A model generated the notes under the pieces. That model was not told the origin of the DNA. It did no database searches and saw nothing but the letters and a program-made list of their open reading frames with translations. From Pandoraea sp. ASV26 (GTDB lineage Bacteria; Pseudomonadota; Gammaproteobacteria; Burkholderiales; Burkholderiaceae): DNA of 64,000 bases. Of the stretch, positions 1 through 9,649 are shown one piece after another (position 1 is the stretch's first letter; each line of letters starts with the position of its first letter). The stretch spans positions 1 to 64,000 of the forward strand of contig NZ_JAELTP010000019.1 of the NCBI RefSeq assembly GCF_016428915.1. Direction: 5' to 3'. Both the position numbers and the translations under genes were made by a program.

Positions 1-233
1 GGCGGATCTACTACGAGTCGAAAGGACGTCCGCTGTATCTGGTGCGGCGTCGCTACCAGTCGAGCGTCAAGGTGAGCCATTTGCCGTCGCGCTCACCGTT
101 GCAGGAGTCCGGCGCTCGATTCACGTCTGCGCGAAGGGCCATCCGTGCGCATAGCAGCGGCGGCAAGTCGCTCGCCTCGCTCACGTCGCTCACGTCGGTC
201 TCGGCACGCGCCCATCGCACCATCGGGCGTTGA
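1..233 (+). CDS. 3' end of an unidentified gene (partial)
   Basis: An open frame runs from the window edge (phase starting at base 3) to a TGA at 231-233, about 76 codons. Its first 25 codons (RIYYESKGRPLYLVRRRYQ and on) have the G/C-rich third positions of the neighbouring genes; the remainder is Ser/Arg/Ala-rich and looks like a disordered tail. Basic, aromatic C-termini of this kind occur in membrane glycosyltransferases, and the next gene is a GtrA-type protein that often pairs with such enzymes, but that is inference. It converges with the GtrA gene. I cannot assign a function. Confidence 0.4.
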   Translation, partial: RIYYESKGRPLYLVRRRYQSSVKVSHLPSRSPLQESGARFTSARRAIRAHSSGGKSLASLTSLTSVSARAHRTIGR

Positions 234-274
234 TGTCAGTTGACCTCGCGGCAAGCTGCGACAGGCGTCTGGGG

Positions 275-724
275 TCAAGCGCCGCGATACGTCCAGTAGC
301 GATGCAGCAAGAAGGTCGTCGGCGGCACGATCAGCACAACGGCGGCGATCCCCACCCAGTGATTGCCGCCGAGGTGCTCGACGGTGCGCGCGACGAACGT
401 CGTCAGCAACAGGCCGAAGATCGATACCGGCAAGAAGCGCGCGAGACTCGTGCGATGCACCCGCGCGGAAAAGCTCCACAGCGTATTGAGCAGATAGGAA
501 CACGGCGTGGCCGTGCAGAACGCAACGGCATTCGCCAGCACAGACCCCGCCCCGAAAACTTCGATGAGCGTGATCGCCACGATCACATGCACGGCCGTCG
601 AGATCACTCCCGAGACCCCGAAGCGCATGAGCGGCACCACCAGCGTGCGCATATGCGGCGACGCGCGCCAGCGCGCCATTCGCGTGGCGAGCTCGTTTGA
701 AGACGTCTGACGCATATCCGGCAT
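275..724 (-). CDS. GtrA-family membrane protein
   Basis: A small protein with four predicted membrane segments in the GtrA arrangement: a first helix beginning near MRFGVSGVISTAVHV, a second with YLLNTLWSF, a third with FLPVSIFGLLLTTFVARTVE and a fourth ending HRYWTYRGA. GtrA-like proteins are thought to help move polyprenyl-linked sugars across the inner membrane for O-antigen, teichoic or lipid A modification. The paired-helix pattern and the F..N..WSF and P.TFLLHRYWTF-like C-terminal signature support the family. The start is uncertain: in-frame ATGs at 724, 715 and 679 are all possible and none has a good ribosome site; I used 724 (149 aa). No dedicated glycosyltransferase is seen next to it inside the window. 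Confidence 0.8.
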   Translation of the reverse strand: MPDMRQTSSNELATRMARWRASPHMRTLVVPLMRFGVSGVISTAVHVIVAITLIEVFGAGSVLANAVAFCTATPCSYLLNTLWSFSARVHRTSLARFLPVSIFGLLLTTFVARTVEHLGGNHWVGIAAVVLIVPPTTFLLHRYWTYRGA

Positions 725-981
725 TGGCGTAGTCGCAGAAGTGACCGGCGTGACCAGCGGAAACGGTGGCGGGTTCGCCTGACGATACGAACACATGCAC
801 CGACACACTCGCACGCATGCGCAAAGGTTCGCGATGCCGCCTCGGCAAACACCCCGTCACGGCTCGACGACTAAGAATTTATTCCATTTTCCGGAATATA
901 GGTTGCATGCCTGTGCGATACGTCTAGGATTGCGTGGTACTCCGCAGCATCAAGACCCCGAACAACAACAGGAGGAAGACA

Positions 982-3423
982 ATGCAACGCCCCAATGCCA
1001 TCCACGCCGCCAGTTTGCTGGCCTTCGCCATCACGACGTGGAGCGCGTGCGCGCAGGCCGCCGATGGCGCGGCTGCCGCAACGCCATCGCAAACGCTCAC
1101 CGTCGCAGGACTGTCGCAACCGGCCGACATCCTGATCGACCATAACGGTGTGCCGCACATCTTCGCCGCCAACGAACGCGACGGCTTCTTCGTGCAAGGC
1201 TTCAACGCCGCACGTGACCGACTGTTCCAGATCGACCTGTGGCGACGTCGCGGGCTCGGCCAGTTGTCCGAAGTGTTCGGGCGCGCCTACGTCGCTCAGG
1301 ACGACGCTGCGCGCCGCTTCGTCTACCGTGGCGACATGGCCACCGAGTGGCGTCGTTATGGCCCCGATGCAAAGCCCGCCGCCGAGGCGTTCGCCGCCGG
1401 CGTGAACGCCTATATCGGCTGGCTAGCGTCGCATCCGGATCAAATGCCGTACGAATTCCGCAAGATCGGCTACTGGCCCGCGAAGTGGACGGCCGACGAC
1501 ATCGTGCGCATTCGCAGCCATGGCCTGACGCGCAACCTGAAGAGCGAAGTCGCCCGGGCCAAGGTCGTGTGCCGCGCCTCGCTCGACGCCGACAGTGTGC
1601 GCGTGGGCCTGCAACCGACATGGAAGACACAAGTGCCCGAGGGGCTCGATCCGTGCCTGCCCGACGATCTGCTGAAGGTCTTCGATCTCGCAACGCAAGG
1701 CGTGAAGATCACCAAGGATTCGCTCCAGCACGCGGATGCCGACGTGGTGCAGCTCGCGGACAATGGCCCGTACGACGTGTCGACCGAGTCGGCCGAAGGC
1801 AGCAACAACTGGGTGATCGCGCCGCAGAAGTCGGCCACAGGCCGCGCCATCATGGCGAACGATCCGCATCGCGCCTATGCCGCGCCGAGCCTGCGCTACA
1901 TTGTGCAGGTGAGCACCCCCACCCTCAACCTGATCGGCGCGGGGGAACCGGCCATTCCGGGTGTGGCGATCGGCCACAACGGCACCATCGCGTTCGGCCT
2001 CACGATCTTCAACATCGATCAGGAAGATCTGTACGTCTACGAGCTGAACCCCGCCAACCCCGACCAGTATCGCTATCGCGGCAAGTGGGTGCCGATGCGC
2101 ACCGTTCACGAGACCATCGACGTGCGTGACGGCGCGCCGGTGCAGGCCGATCTCAAGTTCACGAAGCACGGCCCTGTGATTTACGTCGACGCGGCAAAGC
2201 ATCGCGCCTACGCCGTGCGCACGGCCTGGCTGGAGCCGGGCATGTCGCCCTACTTCGACGCCATGCGCTACATGCGCGCGAAGACCTACGCCGAGTTCCA
2301 GACAGCGCTCAGCACGTGGGGCGCACCGACCGTCAATCAGGTGTACGCGGACACGGCAGGCAATATCGGCTGGGTGCCGAGCGGCATGGCGCCGATTCGT
2401 CCCAACTGGGATGGCCTGATGCCCGTGCCGGGCGACGGGCGCTATGAATGGGCCGGCTTCTGGCGGCGCGATCAGTTGCCCTCGGCGTATAACCCGTCGA
2501 CCGGCTACTTCACGACGTCCAACGAGATGAACATGCCGGCCGGCTATCCGTATGCCGAACGCAAGCTCGGCTTCGAGTGGACCAACGGCTCGCGCCATGC
2601 ACGCATCGACGAGGTGCTCAAGGCGAAGGACAAGGTCTCGATCGAGGACTCGGAGCGGCTGCAAAACGACATCGTGTCGATTCCGGCGCGGCGTCTCATG
2701 GCGTTGCTCTCCCCGCTCTCGAGCGACGACCCGCAAACGGCCGCCGCGCTCAGGTTGCTCAAGGGGTGGGATGCCGACATGCGGGCAGACTCGGCACAGG
2801 CTGCGCTAGAGGAAGTCTGGTTCAGCCGTCATCTGGGCCGCGCCTACAAGAATGCGGTGCTGCCCAAGGCCGCGGCCGACAGCTTTGGCGCGCCCGATCC
2901 GGCCACCATGCTCGACGCGCTCGAACAGCCCGCCGCCCGCTTTGGCGAGAACGCCAACGCGAAACGCGACGCCGTGTTGCTCACGAGTCTGGGCGAAGCC
3001 TGGGGCGAGATGGTCAAGCTGCAAGGCACTGACCCCGGCGCATGGCAGTGGGGCAAGCTTCAGACGAATCTGAATGCTCACCCGCTCGCCGACGCCGTGG
3101 ACGCCGACATGCGCGCCAAGCTCAACGTCGGCCCGCTGCCCAAGGGCGGCAGTCCGTTCACGCCAAATCAGTCGACGTATCGGGTGAGCGACTTCCGGCA
3201 AACGAACGGCCCGTCGTTCCGGATCGTGGTCGACGTGGGCAACTGGGACAACACGCGTGCAATGAACCTGCCGGGCGAATCGGGCAATCCGGACAGCCCG
3301 CATTACCGCGATCTGGCCCAGAAGTGGCTCGACGGCGAGTACTTCAAGCTGCCCTACTCGCGTGCGGCGGTCGAGGCGGACACGGAAACGCGTTTGCATC
3401 TGGTGCCGGAGGCGTCGCGTTGA
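982..3423 (+). CDS. penicillin/acyl-homoserine-lactone acylase family protein
   Basis: An 813-aa secreted Ntn hydrolase. The first 26 or so residues form a signal peptide (SLLAFAITTWSACAQA). The alpha chain follows (NERDGFFVQGFNAARDRLFQ). The beta chain should start at Ser274, inside GSNNW after an acidic Glu-Gly, which would become the catalytic N-terminal nucleophile after self-cleavage. Length and motifs match the PvdQ/QuiP/penicillin G acylase superfamily, which hydrolyse amide bonds of beta-lactams, pyoverdine precursors or N-acyl homoserine lactones in the periplasm. The substrate cannot be read from sequence. The start was set at 982 because AGGAGGAAG lies just upstream; an in-frame GTG 48 bases earlier lacks such a site. 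A TTCCGGAA palindrome sits at 889-896 in the upstream region. Followed by a 14-bp tandem repeat and then a convergent exporter gene. Confidence 0.88.
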   Translation: MQRPNAIHAASLLAFAITTWSACAQAADGAAAATPSQTLTVAGLSQPADILIDHNGVPHIFAANERDGFFVQGFNAARDRLFQIDLWRRRGLGQLSEVFGRAYVAQDDAARRFVYRGDMATEWRRYGPDAKPAAEAFAAGVNAYIGWLASHPDQMPYEFRKIGYWPAKWTADDIVRIRSHGLTRNLKSEVARAKVVCRASLDADSVRVGLQPTWKTQVPEGLDPCLPDDLLKVFDLATQGVKITKDSLQHADADVVQLADNGPYDVSTESAEGSNNWVIAPQKSATGRAIMANDPHRAYAAPSLRYIVQVSTPTLNLIGAGEPAIPGVAIGHNGTIAFGLTIFNIDQEDLYVYELNPANPDQYRYRGKWVPMRTVHETIDVRDGAPVQADLKFTKHGPVIYVDAAKHRAYAVRTAWLEPGMSPYFDAMRYMRAKTYAEFQTALSTWGAPTVNQVYADTAGNIGWVPSGMAPIRPNWDGLMPVPGDGRYEWAGFWRRDQLPSAYNPSTGYFTTSNEMNMPAGYPYAERKLGFEWTNGSRHARIDEVLKAKDKVSIEDSERLQNDIVSIPARRLMALLSPLSSDDPQTAAALRLLKGWDADMRADSAQAALEEVWFSRHLGRAYKNAVLPKAAADSFGAPDPATMLDALEQPAARFGENANAKRDAVLLTSLGEAWGEMVKLQGTDPGAWQWGKLQTNLNAHPLADAVDADMRAKLNVGPLPKGGSPFTPNQSTYRVSDFRQTNGPSFRIVVDVGNWDNTRAMNLPGESGNPDSPHYRDLAQKWLDGEYFKLPYSRAAVEADTETRLHLVPEASR

Positions 3424-3476
3424 GTCATATGTACTGAGTCATCCGCATTGCGCCATCGGTATTGAGTCATCCACGA
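3421..3476. repeat. degenerate 14-bp tandem repeat, four units
   Basis: Four consecutive 14-bp units start at 3421, 3435, 3449 and 3463. Units 1, 2 and 4 begin TGAGTCAT; unit 3 begins TGCGCCAT (6 of 8 matches). The first TGA is the stop codon of the acylase gene, so the array begins in the gene and runs into the gap before the convergent exporter. No function is evident; a small slippage-derived repeat is the simplest reading. Confidence 0.6.
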
Positions 3477-3504
3477 TCGGGAGTCGAGACACTGAAGCCA
3501 TAAG

Positions 3505-3537
3505 AAAAAACGGCTGGTGGGAAATCCCTACCAGCCG
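3505..3537 (-). terminator. intrinsic terminator of the DHA2 exporter gene
   Basis: CGGCTGGT at 3511-3518 pairs with ACCAGCCG at 3530-3537, with an inner GGG/CCC extension and a one-base bulge. On the minus strand it is followed by six T (the A run at 3505-3510). It sits about 45 bases past the exporter stop codon. Confidence 0.8.
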
Positions 3538-3582
3538 CTCTTCATGCCGCGAGATCGTGTGTCGCAAGGACACTGGCGTCGG

Positions 3583-5082
3583 TCAATGTCCGCCCGGCAC
3601 GAATTCCGGCTTTTCGCGCTTGGCATCGCGCGAGCGGTCCACCGCGTTGGTCGGCACCAGCAGCAGCAACAGCACGACACCGACCGAAATCGCCAGGATC
3701 GACAGGAACGTGAGGTGCAGCGAGTGTTGCAGCACCGCGCGAATGGCCTGATCGGCCAGCGTCGACACGCCCCGGTCTTCGAGCACGTGACGCAACTGAT
3801 CGGAGGTGACGACGCCCAGACTGCTCGAATGCGTCAGGCCGAAGTTGAGCACGGCGCCGAAGAGCGTCGCGCCCAGCGTGCTGCCGAGATTGCGCGAGAA
3901 GATGTTCGACGCCGTGGCGCTGCCGCGCTGCGACGGATCGACCAGTTCCTGAATCAGCACGAGCGCGCTCACGCTGCCGGTGCCCATCGAGAAGCCCATC
4001 AGCAGCGAGCCGAACCCGGCAAGCAGCGGCGAGCTGTTCGGCCCCAGCAACGCGAAGACGATCCCGCCCACCGGCATCAGCAGGCTGCCGCCCACGAGAA
4101 TGCGGCGCAGACCGAAACGCGTGAACGTCTTGGCCGCGAGCGTCGCGCCAATCGGCCAGCCGACCATAATCATCGTGAGCGCCATGCCGGCGACGACCGG
4201 CGTCTGGCGCAGCACGCCCTGCGCATACATCGGCAGGAAGGTCGTCAGTCCCATGAGCACCATGCCCGAGAGCAGCGTCGCCGCGTTGGCCGCCGCAATC
4301 GGACGACGGCTCCACAGCGCGAACGAGATCATCGGGTCCTTGGCGCGGCGTTCCTGCCAGACGAACAGCACCGACGCGATGGCGCAGGCAAGCACTCCGG
4401 CCCAGACGTGCGTGTCGGTGAAGGCGTTCGCATCGGTGAGCGCGATCATCAGCCCCGCCACCGCAATCGTGAAGAACACGGCGCCGAGTACGTCGATGCT
4501 CGGGCGCTGACGCGGCGCCGCTTCGTGCAGATAGGCGATGAAGCCGGCTGCCGCCAGCAGACCGATGGGGATGTTGATCCAGAAGATCCACGCCCACGAC
4601 AACTCGCGAATGATGATGCCGCCGAGCATCGGGCCGAGCACGGCCGAGATCGCCCAGACGCTCGCCAGATAGCCCTGCACCTTGCCGCGCTCGCTGATCG
4701 GGTAGTAATCGGCAATGATGGTCAGGCTGACCGGCTGGATGCACGCGGCACCCACGCCTTGCAACAGGCGAAACGCGATCATCGCGGGCATGGACCACGC
4801 CAGACCGCCGCCAAGCGAGGCAACCAGAAAGACGGCAATGCCCACGAGAATGACCGGCTTGCGGCCGTAGAGATCGGCCAGCTTGCCGAACACCACGGTC
4901 ATGGCCGTCTGCGCGAGCAGGAAGGCGGAGAAGACCCAGCTATACAGGTTCAGGCCGCCGAGCTGGGCGACGATTTGCGGCATGGCCGTCGAAATGATCG
5001 TGGCCTCGATGGCAACCATTGAGGTCGCCGCCATGACGGATGCCACGATGAATGGCCGCATGGAATTGCGTGTCGCAGACAT
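3583..5082 (-). CDS. DHA2-family MFS multidrug exporter
   Basis: A 499-aa polytopic protein. The length and the spread of hydrophobic segments fit the 14-helix EmrB/QacA (DHA2) group of proton-driven exporters in the inner membrane. MFS motif A is seen as GKLADLYGRKPV between helices 2 and 3, and a motif C-like segment follows in helix 5 (VLGPMLGG). The charged residue in the first helix (VAIEATIISTAMPQI) is typical of the family. The start at 5082 (MSATRNSMRPF) was chosen because the frame upstream is low-complexity, Arg-rich and not transport-like. It is a single-gene unit with its own terminator; no membrane-fusion (EmrA) partner is adjacent, so it may act alone. Substrate unknown. Confidence 0.88.
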   Translation of the reverse strand: MSATRNSMRPFIVASVMAATSMVAIEATIISTAMPQIVAQLGGLNLYSWVFSAFLLAQTAMTVVFGKLADLYGRKPVILVGIAVFLVASLGGGLAWSMPAMIAFRLLQGVGAACIQPVSLTIIADYYPISERGKVQGYLASVWAISAVLGPMLGGIIIRELSWAWIFWINIPIGLLAAAGFIAYLHEAAPRQRPSIDVLGAVFFTIAVAGLMIALTDANAFTDTHVWAGVLACAIASVLFVWQERRAKDPMISFALWSRRPIAAANAATLLSGMVLMGLTTFLPMYAQGVLRQTPVVAGMALTMIMVGWPIGATLAAKTFTRFGLRRILVGGSLLMPVGGIVFALLGPNSSPLLAGFGSLLMGFSMGTGSVSALVLIQELVDPSQRGSATASNIFSRNLGSTLGATLFGAVLNFGLTHSSSLGVVTSDQLRHVLEDRGVSTLADQAIRAVLQHSLHLTFLSILAISVGVVLLLLLVPTNAVDRSRDAKREKPEFVPGGH

Positions 5083-5484
5083 TTGTTTTTCTATGAGGGG
5101 AATCGGGCGTAACCACTTGCGAGGAGCGCCGCCGCACCGCTGTGAGGCGCGGCAGTCACGCCAGTAGACGGAAGACGGGATCGAACGTGGCGGCGATGCC
5201 GCGCGCGTAGTCAAGACGACTTGGGTCTGGCGATGGCGACAAGGATAGCCGAACCCGGAAAAACGCGTATGACGCTCGCGCCGCCATCCTGCCTCGGGGC
5301 GCAAACCCGGGCGCAAACCCTTGCACCACGGGGATCGGGCTGCGGTAAAACCCTGTTGGGATACCGGTTTTGGAAGGTTCGGGAGGGCGCAAGACTCGTG
5401 CGGCGCCGGTCATCCGCCCGATGTTGCCCCCGCGCGACAAAAAACGTCACGCGAACGTCCCGATTTCCGGTGCGCTCGTGCGGC
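5083..5484. other. 402-bp gene-free stretch
   Basis: This holds the upstream region of the DHA2 exporter and the downstream region of the GlsB-like gene, both on the minus strand. Short frames in it have no ribosome site or protein-like composition. The only structure noticed is a direct repeat GGCGCAAACCC near 5298-5320. I see no terminator with a T tract and no clear promoter. Confidence 0.5.
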
Positions 5485-5724
5485 CTATCGTCGCACCAGA
5501 CGCAACAGCGCGAGCAGCACGATCGCGCCGATGGTGGCGGTGATGATGCGCCCGAGCGTGCCATAGCCCACGGCAATGCCCAGATGCCGCAGCAGCCAGG
5601 CGCCGACGAACGCCCCGATCACACCGACTACCATGTCGCCAATGAAGCCGAAGCTGCCGCCGACCACCATCCCGGCGAGCCAACCCGCCACCAGTCCCAC
5701 GAGCAAAAGCACAACGATGTCCAT
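5485..5724 (-). CDS. GlsB/YeaQ/YmgE-type stress membrane protein
   Basis: A 79-aa protein of two to three hydrophobic glycine-rich segments (LLLVGLVAGWLAGMVVGG, then GFIGDMVVGVIGAFVGAWLL, then a final helix ending LLRLVRR). This is the transglycosylase-associated / GlsB-YeaQ pattern of small inner-membrane proteins often induced by stress; the biochemical role is not established. The ATG at 5722-5724 follows a GGGGTGG ribosome site. The gene lies 35 bases after a paralogue on the same strand, so the two are probably co-transcribed. Confidence 0.85.
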   Translation of the reverse strand: MDIVVLLLVGLVAGWLAGMVVGGSFGFIGDMVVGVIGAFVGAWLLRHLGIAVGYGTLGRIITATIGAIVLLALLRLVRR

Positions 5725-5759
5725 GACCACCCCTAGTGTGTTGTATTGAGTATGTTGCG

Positions 5760-6014
5760 TCAGGCCGTGCGGGTGCGCTTGATGGCCCCGTAGATCACCA
5801 GCAGCACGATCGCGCCGATGATCGAGGCAATCCAGCCGGCCGACTGGCCTTCGGTGTACAGGTGGAGGAACTGTCCGACGTACCGGGCGAGCAGCGCACC
5901 GGCAATGCCGAGGATGATGGTCATGATGATGCCCATACTGTCCCGGCCGGGATGCAAGGCGCGCGCGATGAGGCCGACAATCAGACCGACGACGACGGTG
6001 CCGAGAATGCCCAT
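5760..6014 (-). CDS. GlsB/YeaQ/YmgE-type stress membrane protein (paralogue)
   Basis: An 84-aa relative of the next gene downstream, with the same repeated glycine-rich helix pattern: GILGTVVVGLIVGLIARAL, then SMGIIMTIILGIAGALLARYVG, then IASIIGAIVLLVIYGAI. It retains the HPGRDSMG turn that is characteristic of this family. The start at 6012-6014 has a GGAG site nine bases upstream. The two genes probably arose by tandem duplication and diverged. Cellular role is unknown; expression in stationary or stress conditions is inferred from family members only. Confidence 0.87.
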   Translation of the reverse strand: MGILGTVVVGLIVGLIARALHPGRDSMGIIMTIILGIAGALLARYVGQFLHLYTEGQSAGWIASIIGAIVLLVIYGAIKRTRTA

Positions 6015-6277
6015 GACGTGTCTCCAAAGACGGGAACCCGCAGGCAGTATAGCCTTGAAACCGGCCATTTCGACAACCCCCGCGCGACGCCCCGCCGGGT
6101 CTGCCGATCGTCTGCCGATCGTCTGATATATCAACAAAGACGACGACGGCAGGCCGCGCTATGCCGGGTATAAGGGATGCCTATTTGTCAAAAGCGCACG
6201 GCTGCGCCATGATGGAGCACGCTGTCCGGAAGCGCGGGGCACGCGGCGCCACCGAAACGGGCATCGCGTCGACGCGC

Positions 6278-6283
6278 TATAAT
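6278..6283 (+). promoter_or_regulatory. -10 element of the hemA operon promoter
   Basis: A perfect TATAAT in a GC-rich flank 25 bases before the hemA ATG. No good -35 hexamer stands at 16-18 bases upstream, so the promoter may rely on an activator or on the strong -10. Predicted transcription start is near 6290. Confidence 0.55.
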
Positions 6284-6308
6284 CAGGGGCTATCAGATCC
6301 CCCACATC

Positions 6309-7601
6309 ATGCAACTGCTCGCTCTCGGCCTGAACCACCATACGGCGCCCGTCTCGCTGCGCGAACGCGTGGCGTTTCCGTTCGAGCGGATCGAGCCGGC
6401 GCTGGCGGGCCTCAAGAGCCTGTGGACCGGTGGCGATAGTGGCAAATTGAGCGCCCCCGAGGCCGCCATCCTGTCGACGTGCAATCGCACCGAGATCTAC
6501 TGCGTCACCGACGATGCCGCCGCCCGCGAGCGCGCGGTGCACTGGCTGGCCCAGTTCCACAACATCCCGGCGAGCGACCTCGCGCCTCACCTGTACGCCC
6601 TTCCCCAGTCCGACGCCGTGCGTCACGCCTTTCGCGTGGCGAGCGGTCTCGACTCGATGGTGCTCGGCGAGACGCAGATTCTCGGTCAGTTGAAGGATGC
6701 CGTGCGCACCGCCGCCGAGGCCGGCGCACTGGGCACGTATCTGAACCAGCTTTTCCAGCGCACATTCGCGGTTGCCAAGGAAGTTCGCGGCCAGACCGAG
6801 ATCGGTGCGCATTCGGTGTCGATGGCCGCCGCAGCGGTGCGACTCGCCCAGCGCATTTTCGAGAGCATCAGCACGCAGAAGGTGCTGTTCATCGGCGCGG
6901 GCGAAATGATCGAGCTGTGTGCCACGCACTTCGCCGCGCAAAAACCCAAAGCCCTGTACATCGCCAACCGCACCGCCGAGCGTGGCGAGAAGCTTGCCGA
7001 GCGACTGGGCGGCACGGCAATTCGTCTGTCGGAGTTGCCGCAGCGCCTGCATGAATTCGACATCGTCGTGTCGTGCACGGCGAGCACGTTGCCGCTGATC
7101 GGGCTGGGTGCCGTCGAGCGCGCCATCAAGGCTCGCAAGCACAAGCCGATGTTCATGGTCGATCTGGCCGTGCCGCGCGACATCGAGCCGGAAGTCGGCC
7201 GTCTGACCGACGTCTTCCTGTACACCGTGGACGATCTCGGCGCGGTCGTGCGCGAAGGCAATGCGCTGCGTCAGGCGGCGGTTGCTCAAGCCGAAGCGAT
7301 CATCGAGACGCGCGTCCAGAACTTCATGCAATGGCTCGACGCGCGCAGCGTCGTGCCGGTCATTCGCGATATCCACGGCACCGCCGAGGCCATGCGTCTG
7401 GCTGAACTCGAGCGTGCCCAGCGCATGCTCGCGCGTGGCGACGATCCTGCCGCCGTGCTCGAAGCCCTGTCCCAGTCCCTCACCAAGAAATTCCTGCACG
7501 GCCCGACGCACGCGCTGAACACGGCGCGCGGCGATTCGCGCGAGCAAATCCTTCACCTCATTCCCGAACTGTTCCGCACCTCGGGATCCGCCGACAAATA
7601 G
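6309..7601 (+). CDS. hemA: glutamyl-tRNA reductase
   Basis: A 430-aa NADPH-dependent enzyme making glutamate-1-semialdehyde from glutamyl-tRNA, the first committed step of C5 tetrapyrrole (haem, sirohaem) synthesis in the cytoplasm. The N-terminal catalytic domain opens [13 protein letters not shown] and carries the nucleophile Cys58 in LSTCNRTE. The signature [14 protein letters not shown] follows, then the Rossmann domain ([15 protein letters not shown]) and the C-terminal dimerisation domain ending [15 protein letters not shown]. Length is normal. The gene starts 25 bases after a TATAAT box and heads a run of five same-strand genes. The prfA start codon follows its stop directly, so translation is probably coupled. 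Confidence 0.97.
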   Translation: MQLLALGLNHHTAPVSLRERVAFPFERIEPALAGLKSLWTGGDSGKLSAPEAAILSTCNRTEIYCVTDDAAARERAVHWLAQFHNIPASDLAPHLYALPQSDAVRHAFRVASGLDSMVLGETQILGQLKDAVRTAAEAGALGTYLNQLFQRTFAVAKEVRGQTEIGAHSVSMAAAAVRLAQRIFESISTQKVLFIGAGEMIELCATHFAAQKPKALYIANRTAERGEKLAERLGGTAIRLSELPQRLHEFDIVVSCTASTLPLIGLGAVERAIKARKHKPMFMVDLAVPRDIEPEVGRLTDVFLYTVDDLGAVVREGNALRQAAVAQAEAIIETRVQNFMQWLDARSVVPVIRDIHGTAEAMRLAELERAQRMLARGDDPAAVLEALSQSLTKKFLHGPTHALNTARGDSREQILHLIPELFRTSGSADK

Positions 7602-8684
7602 ATGAAAGCGAGCATGCAAGCCAAGCTCGACCAGTTGACGCAACGTCTGGTCGAGCTTGATGGCCTATTGAGCCAGGGCGACGTCACGCGCGATCTGGAC
7701 AACTACCGCAAGCTCACACGCGAACACGCCGAACTGGCGCCGGTCGTCGAGCAGTATCGGCAGTATCGCGACGCCCGCAACGATGTCGCAGCGGCGCAAG
7801 AAATGGCCGCCGACCCCGAGATGCGCGAGTTCGCGGAAGACGAAGCCGCGAATGCCCGCGCGCGCATGGAAGACATGGAAGGCACGCTGCAACGCATGCT
7901 GCTGCCGCGCGATCCGAACGACGACCGCAACATCTTTCTGGAAATCCGCGCCGGTACCGGCGGCGATGAATCCGCGCTGTTCGCAGGCGATCTGCTGCGC
8001 ATGTACACACGCTACGCCGAGCGGCAGCGCTGGCAGGTCGAGATCATGTCGGCCAGCGAATCGGATCTGGGCGGCTACAAGGAAGTGATCGTTCGTCTGA
8101 TCGGCCAAGGCGCGTACTCGCGTCTCAAGTTCGAGTCGGGCGGTCATCGCGTGCAGCGCGTGCCGGCCACGGAAACGCAGGGCCGTATCCACACCTCCGC
8201 CTGCACGGTGGCCGTGATGCCGGAAGCCGACGATGTCGCCGACGTCGAAATCAACCCGGCCGACATCCGCATCGACACGTTCCGCGCATCCGGTGCCGGC
8301 GGCCAGCACGTCAACAAGACGGACTCGGCTGTGCGCATCACGCACTTGCCCACGGGCATCGTCGTCGAATGTCAGGACGACCGCTCGCAGCACCGCAACA
8401 AGGACAAGGCGCTCAAGGTGCTGGCCGCACGCATCAAGGACGGCCAACTGCGCGCGCAGCAAGCCAAGGAAGCCGCCACGCGCAAGAGCCTGATCGGCTC
8501 GGGCGACCGCTCGGAACGCATTCGCACCTACAACTTCCCGCAAGGGCGGATGACGGATCACCGCATCAACCTCACGCTCTACAAGCTCGAGTACATCATG
8601 GACGGCGATCTCGACGAAATGATCAACGCCCTTGTCACCGAGCATCAGGCCGAGTTGCTGGCGTCGCTGGGCGAGGCGGTCTGA
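7602..8684 (+). CDS. prfA: peptide chain release factor 1
   Basis: A 360-aa class I release factor that ends translation at UAA and UAG. The tripeptide that reads the stop codon is PAT (in [10 protein letters not shown]), which marks RF1 rather than RF2. The catalytic GGQ is at residues 233-235 in [18 protein letters not shown], the same numbering as in well-studied homologues. The start [12 protein letters not shown] aligns with the usual MKPSIxAKLE beginning and abuts the hemA stop codon without a gap. An internal ATG at 7614 is possible but would shorten the conserved N-terminus. The Gln of GGQ is the expected substrate of PrmC, encoded next. Confidence 0.97.
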   Translation: MKASMQAKLDQLTQRLVELDGLLSQGDVTRDLDNYRKLTREHAELAPVVEQYRQYRDARNDVAAAQEMAADPEMREFAEDEAANARARMEDMEGTLQRMLLPRDPNDDRNIFLEIRAGTGGDESALFAGDLLRMYTRYAERQRWQVEIMSASESDLGGYKEVIVRLIGQGAYSRLKFESGGHRVQRVPATETQGRIHTSACTVAVMPEADDVADVEINPADIRIDTFRASGAGGQHVNKTDSAVRITHLPTGIVVECQDDRSQHRNKDKALKVLAARIKDGQLRAQQAKEAATRKSLIGSGDRSERIRTYNFPQGRMTDHRINLTLYKLEYIMDGDLDEMINALVTEHQAELLASLGEAV

Positions 8685-9568
8685 TGGCGCACGGGGCGCA
8701 CGACGGACATGATGCTCAGCCAGCGGACGTCACGACCACCGCGCTCGCTACCGTCGCATCGCTGCTGCGCGAGCCGGGGCTGCCGCCGTCGGAGTCGCGC
8801 ATCCTGCTCGCGCATGTGCTCGGCTGGACCCGCACGCAACTGATCACCCGCGACCGCGAGCCGCTCGCGCCCGAGACGGTCGCCATCTACCGCGCGCTGC
8901 ATGCGCGTCGCGTGGCGGGCGAGCCCATCGCTTACCTGACCGGCACGCGCGAGTTCTTCGGCCTCACGCTCACGGTCAGCCCCTCTGTCCTGATTCCCCG
9001 GCCCGAGACCGAATTGCTCGTGGAGTTGGCGCTGGCGCGTCTCGAAGGCCGCGCGGCACCGCGCGTGCTCGACCTGGGCACCGGCAGCGGTGCGATTGCG
9101 CTGGCGATCGCCCACAGCCTGCCCGATGCCCGGATCACCGCACTCGACCGCTCGGCCAACGCACTCGATGTGGCCCGCGAGAACGCCCGGCAACTCGGGC
9201 TGGACGCGCGCGTCACGTTCGTCGAAAGCGACTGGTACGCGGCCTTGCCGGCCGGCACCGCGCCGTTCGACATCATCGTCTCGAATCCGCCGTATATCGT
9301 GTCGGGGGACGAACATCTCTCGCAAGGCGACCTGCGCTTCGAGCCGGTCGACGCCCTGACCGATCATGCCGACGGCCTCGCCGCCCTGCGCACGATCGTG
9401 GCCGGGGCACCGTCGCGTCTGCTGCCCGGCAGTTGGCTGCTCTGCGAGCACGGCTACCATCAGGCCGCCGACGTTCGGGCGCTTTGTCAGGCGGCGGGCT
9501 TGACCGACGTCTTCTCCGAACGCGATCTGGCGGACATCGAGCGCACCACGGGTGGCCGACGCGTCTGA
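8684..9568 (+). CDS. prmC: release factor glutamine methyltransferase
   Basis: A 294-aa SAM-dependent N5-glutamine methyltransferase that modifies the GGQ glutamine of release factors. An N-terminal helical domain (residues 15-90) is followed by the Rossmann methyltransferase fold with VLDLGTGSGAIALA binding SAM and the catalytic NPPY (VSNPPYIVSGDEHL). The ATG overlaps the prfA stop codon (TGATG), which implies coupled translation of enzyme and substrate. An upstream continuation of the frame is antisense-like within prfA and was rejected. The first 20 residues are His/Asp-rich and slightly longer than usual. Confidence 0.95.
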   Translation: MAHGAHDGHDAQPADVTTTALATVASLLREPGLPPSESRILLAHVLGWTRTQLITRDREPLAPETVAIYRALHARRVAGEPIAYLTGTREFFGLTLTVSPSVLIPRPETELLVELALARLEGRAAPRVLDLGTGSGAIALAIAHSLPDARITALDRSANALDVARENARQLGLDARVTFVESDWYAALPAGTAPFDIIVSNPPYIVSGDEHLSQGDLRFEPVDALTDHADGLAALRTIVAGAPSRLLPGSWLLCEHGYHQAADVRALCQAAGLTDVFSERDLADIERTTGGRRV

Positions 9569-9649
9569 GCGCACGCCGACGGACGCGGCGGAAAACCGCT
9601 AAAATGCCGAATACGCCGAATTTCCGGCATCCCAACGGGCTTTTTCACC

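Noticed and set aside
5156-5440. Short frames in the gap upstream of the DHA2 exporter
   Set aside because: No ribosome site, no membrane or domain pattern, and base usage unlike the neighbouring genes.
6159-7643. Long minus-strand open frame opposite hemA
   Set aside because: It is the antisense frame of a G/C-third-position gene; composition is His/Arg/Ala-rich without domain motifs. Similar antisense frames over the chemoreceptor (12735-14927) and ettA (20238-21824) were rejected for the same reason.
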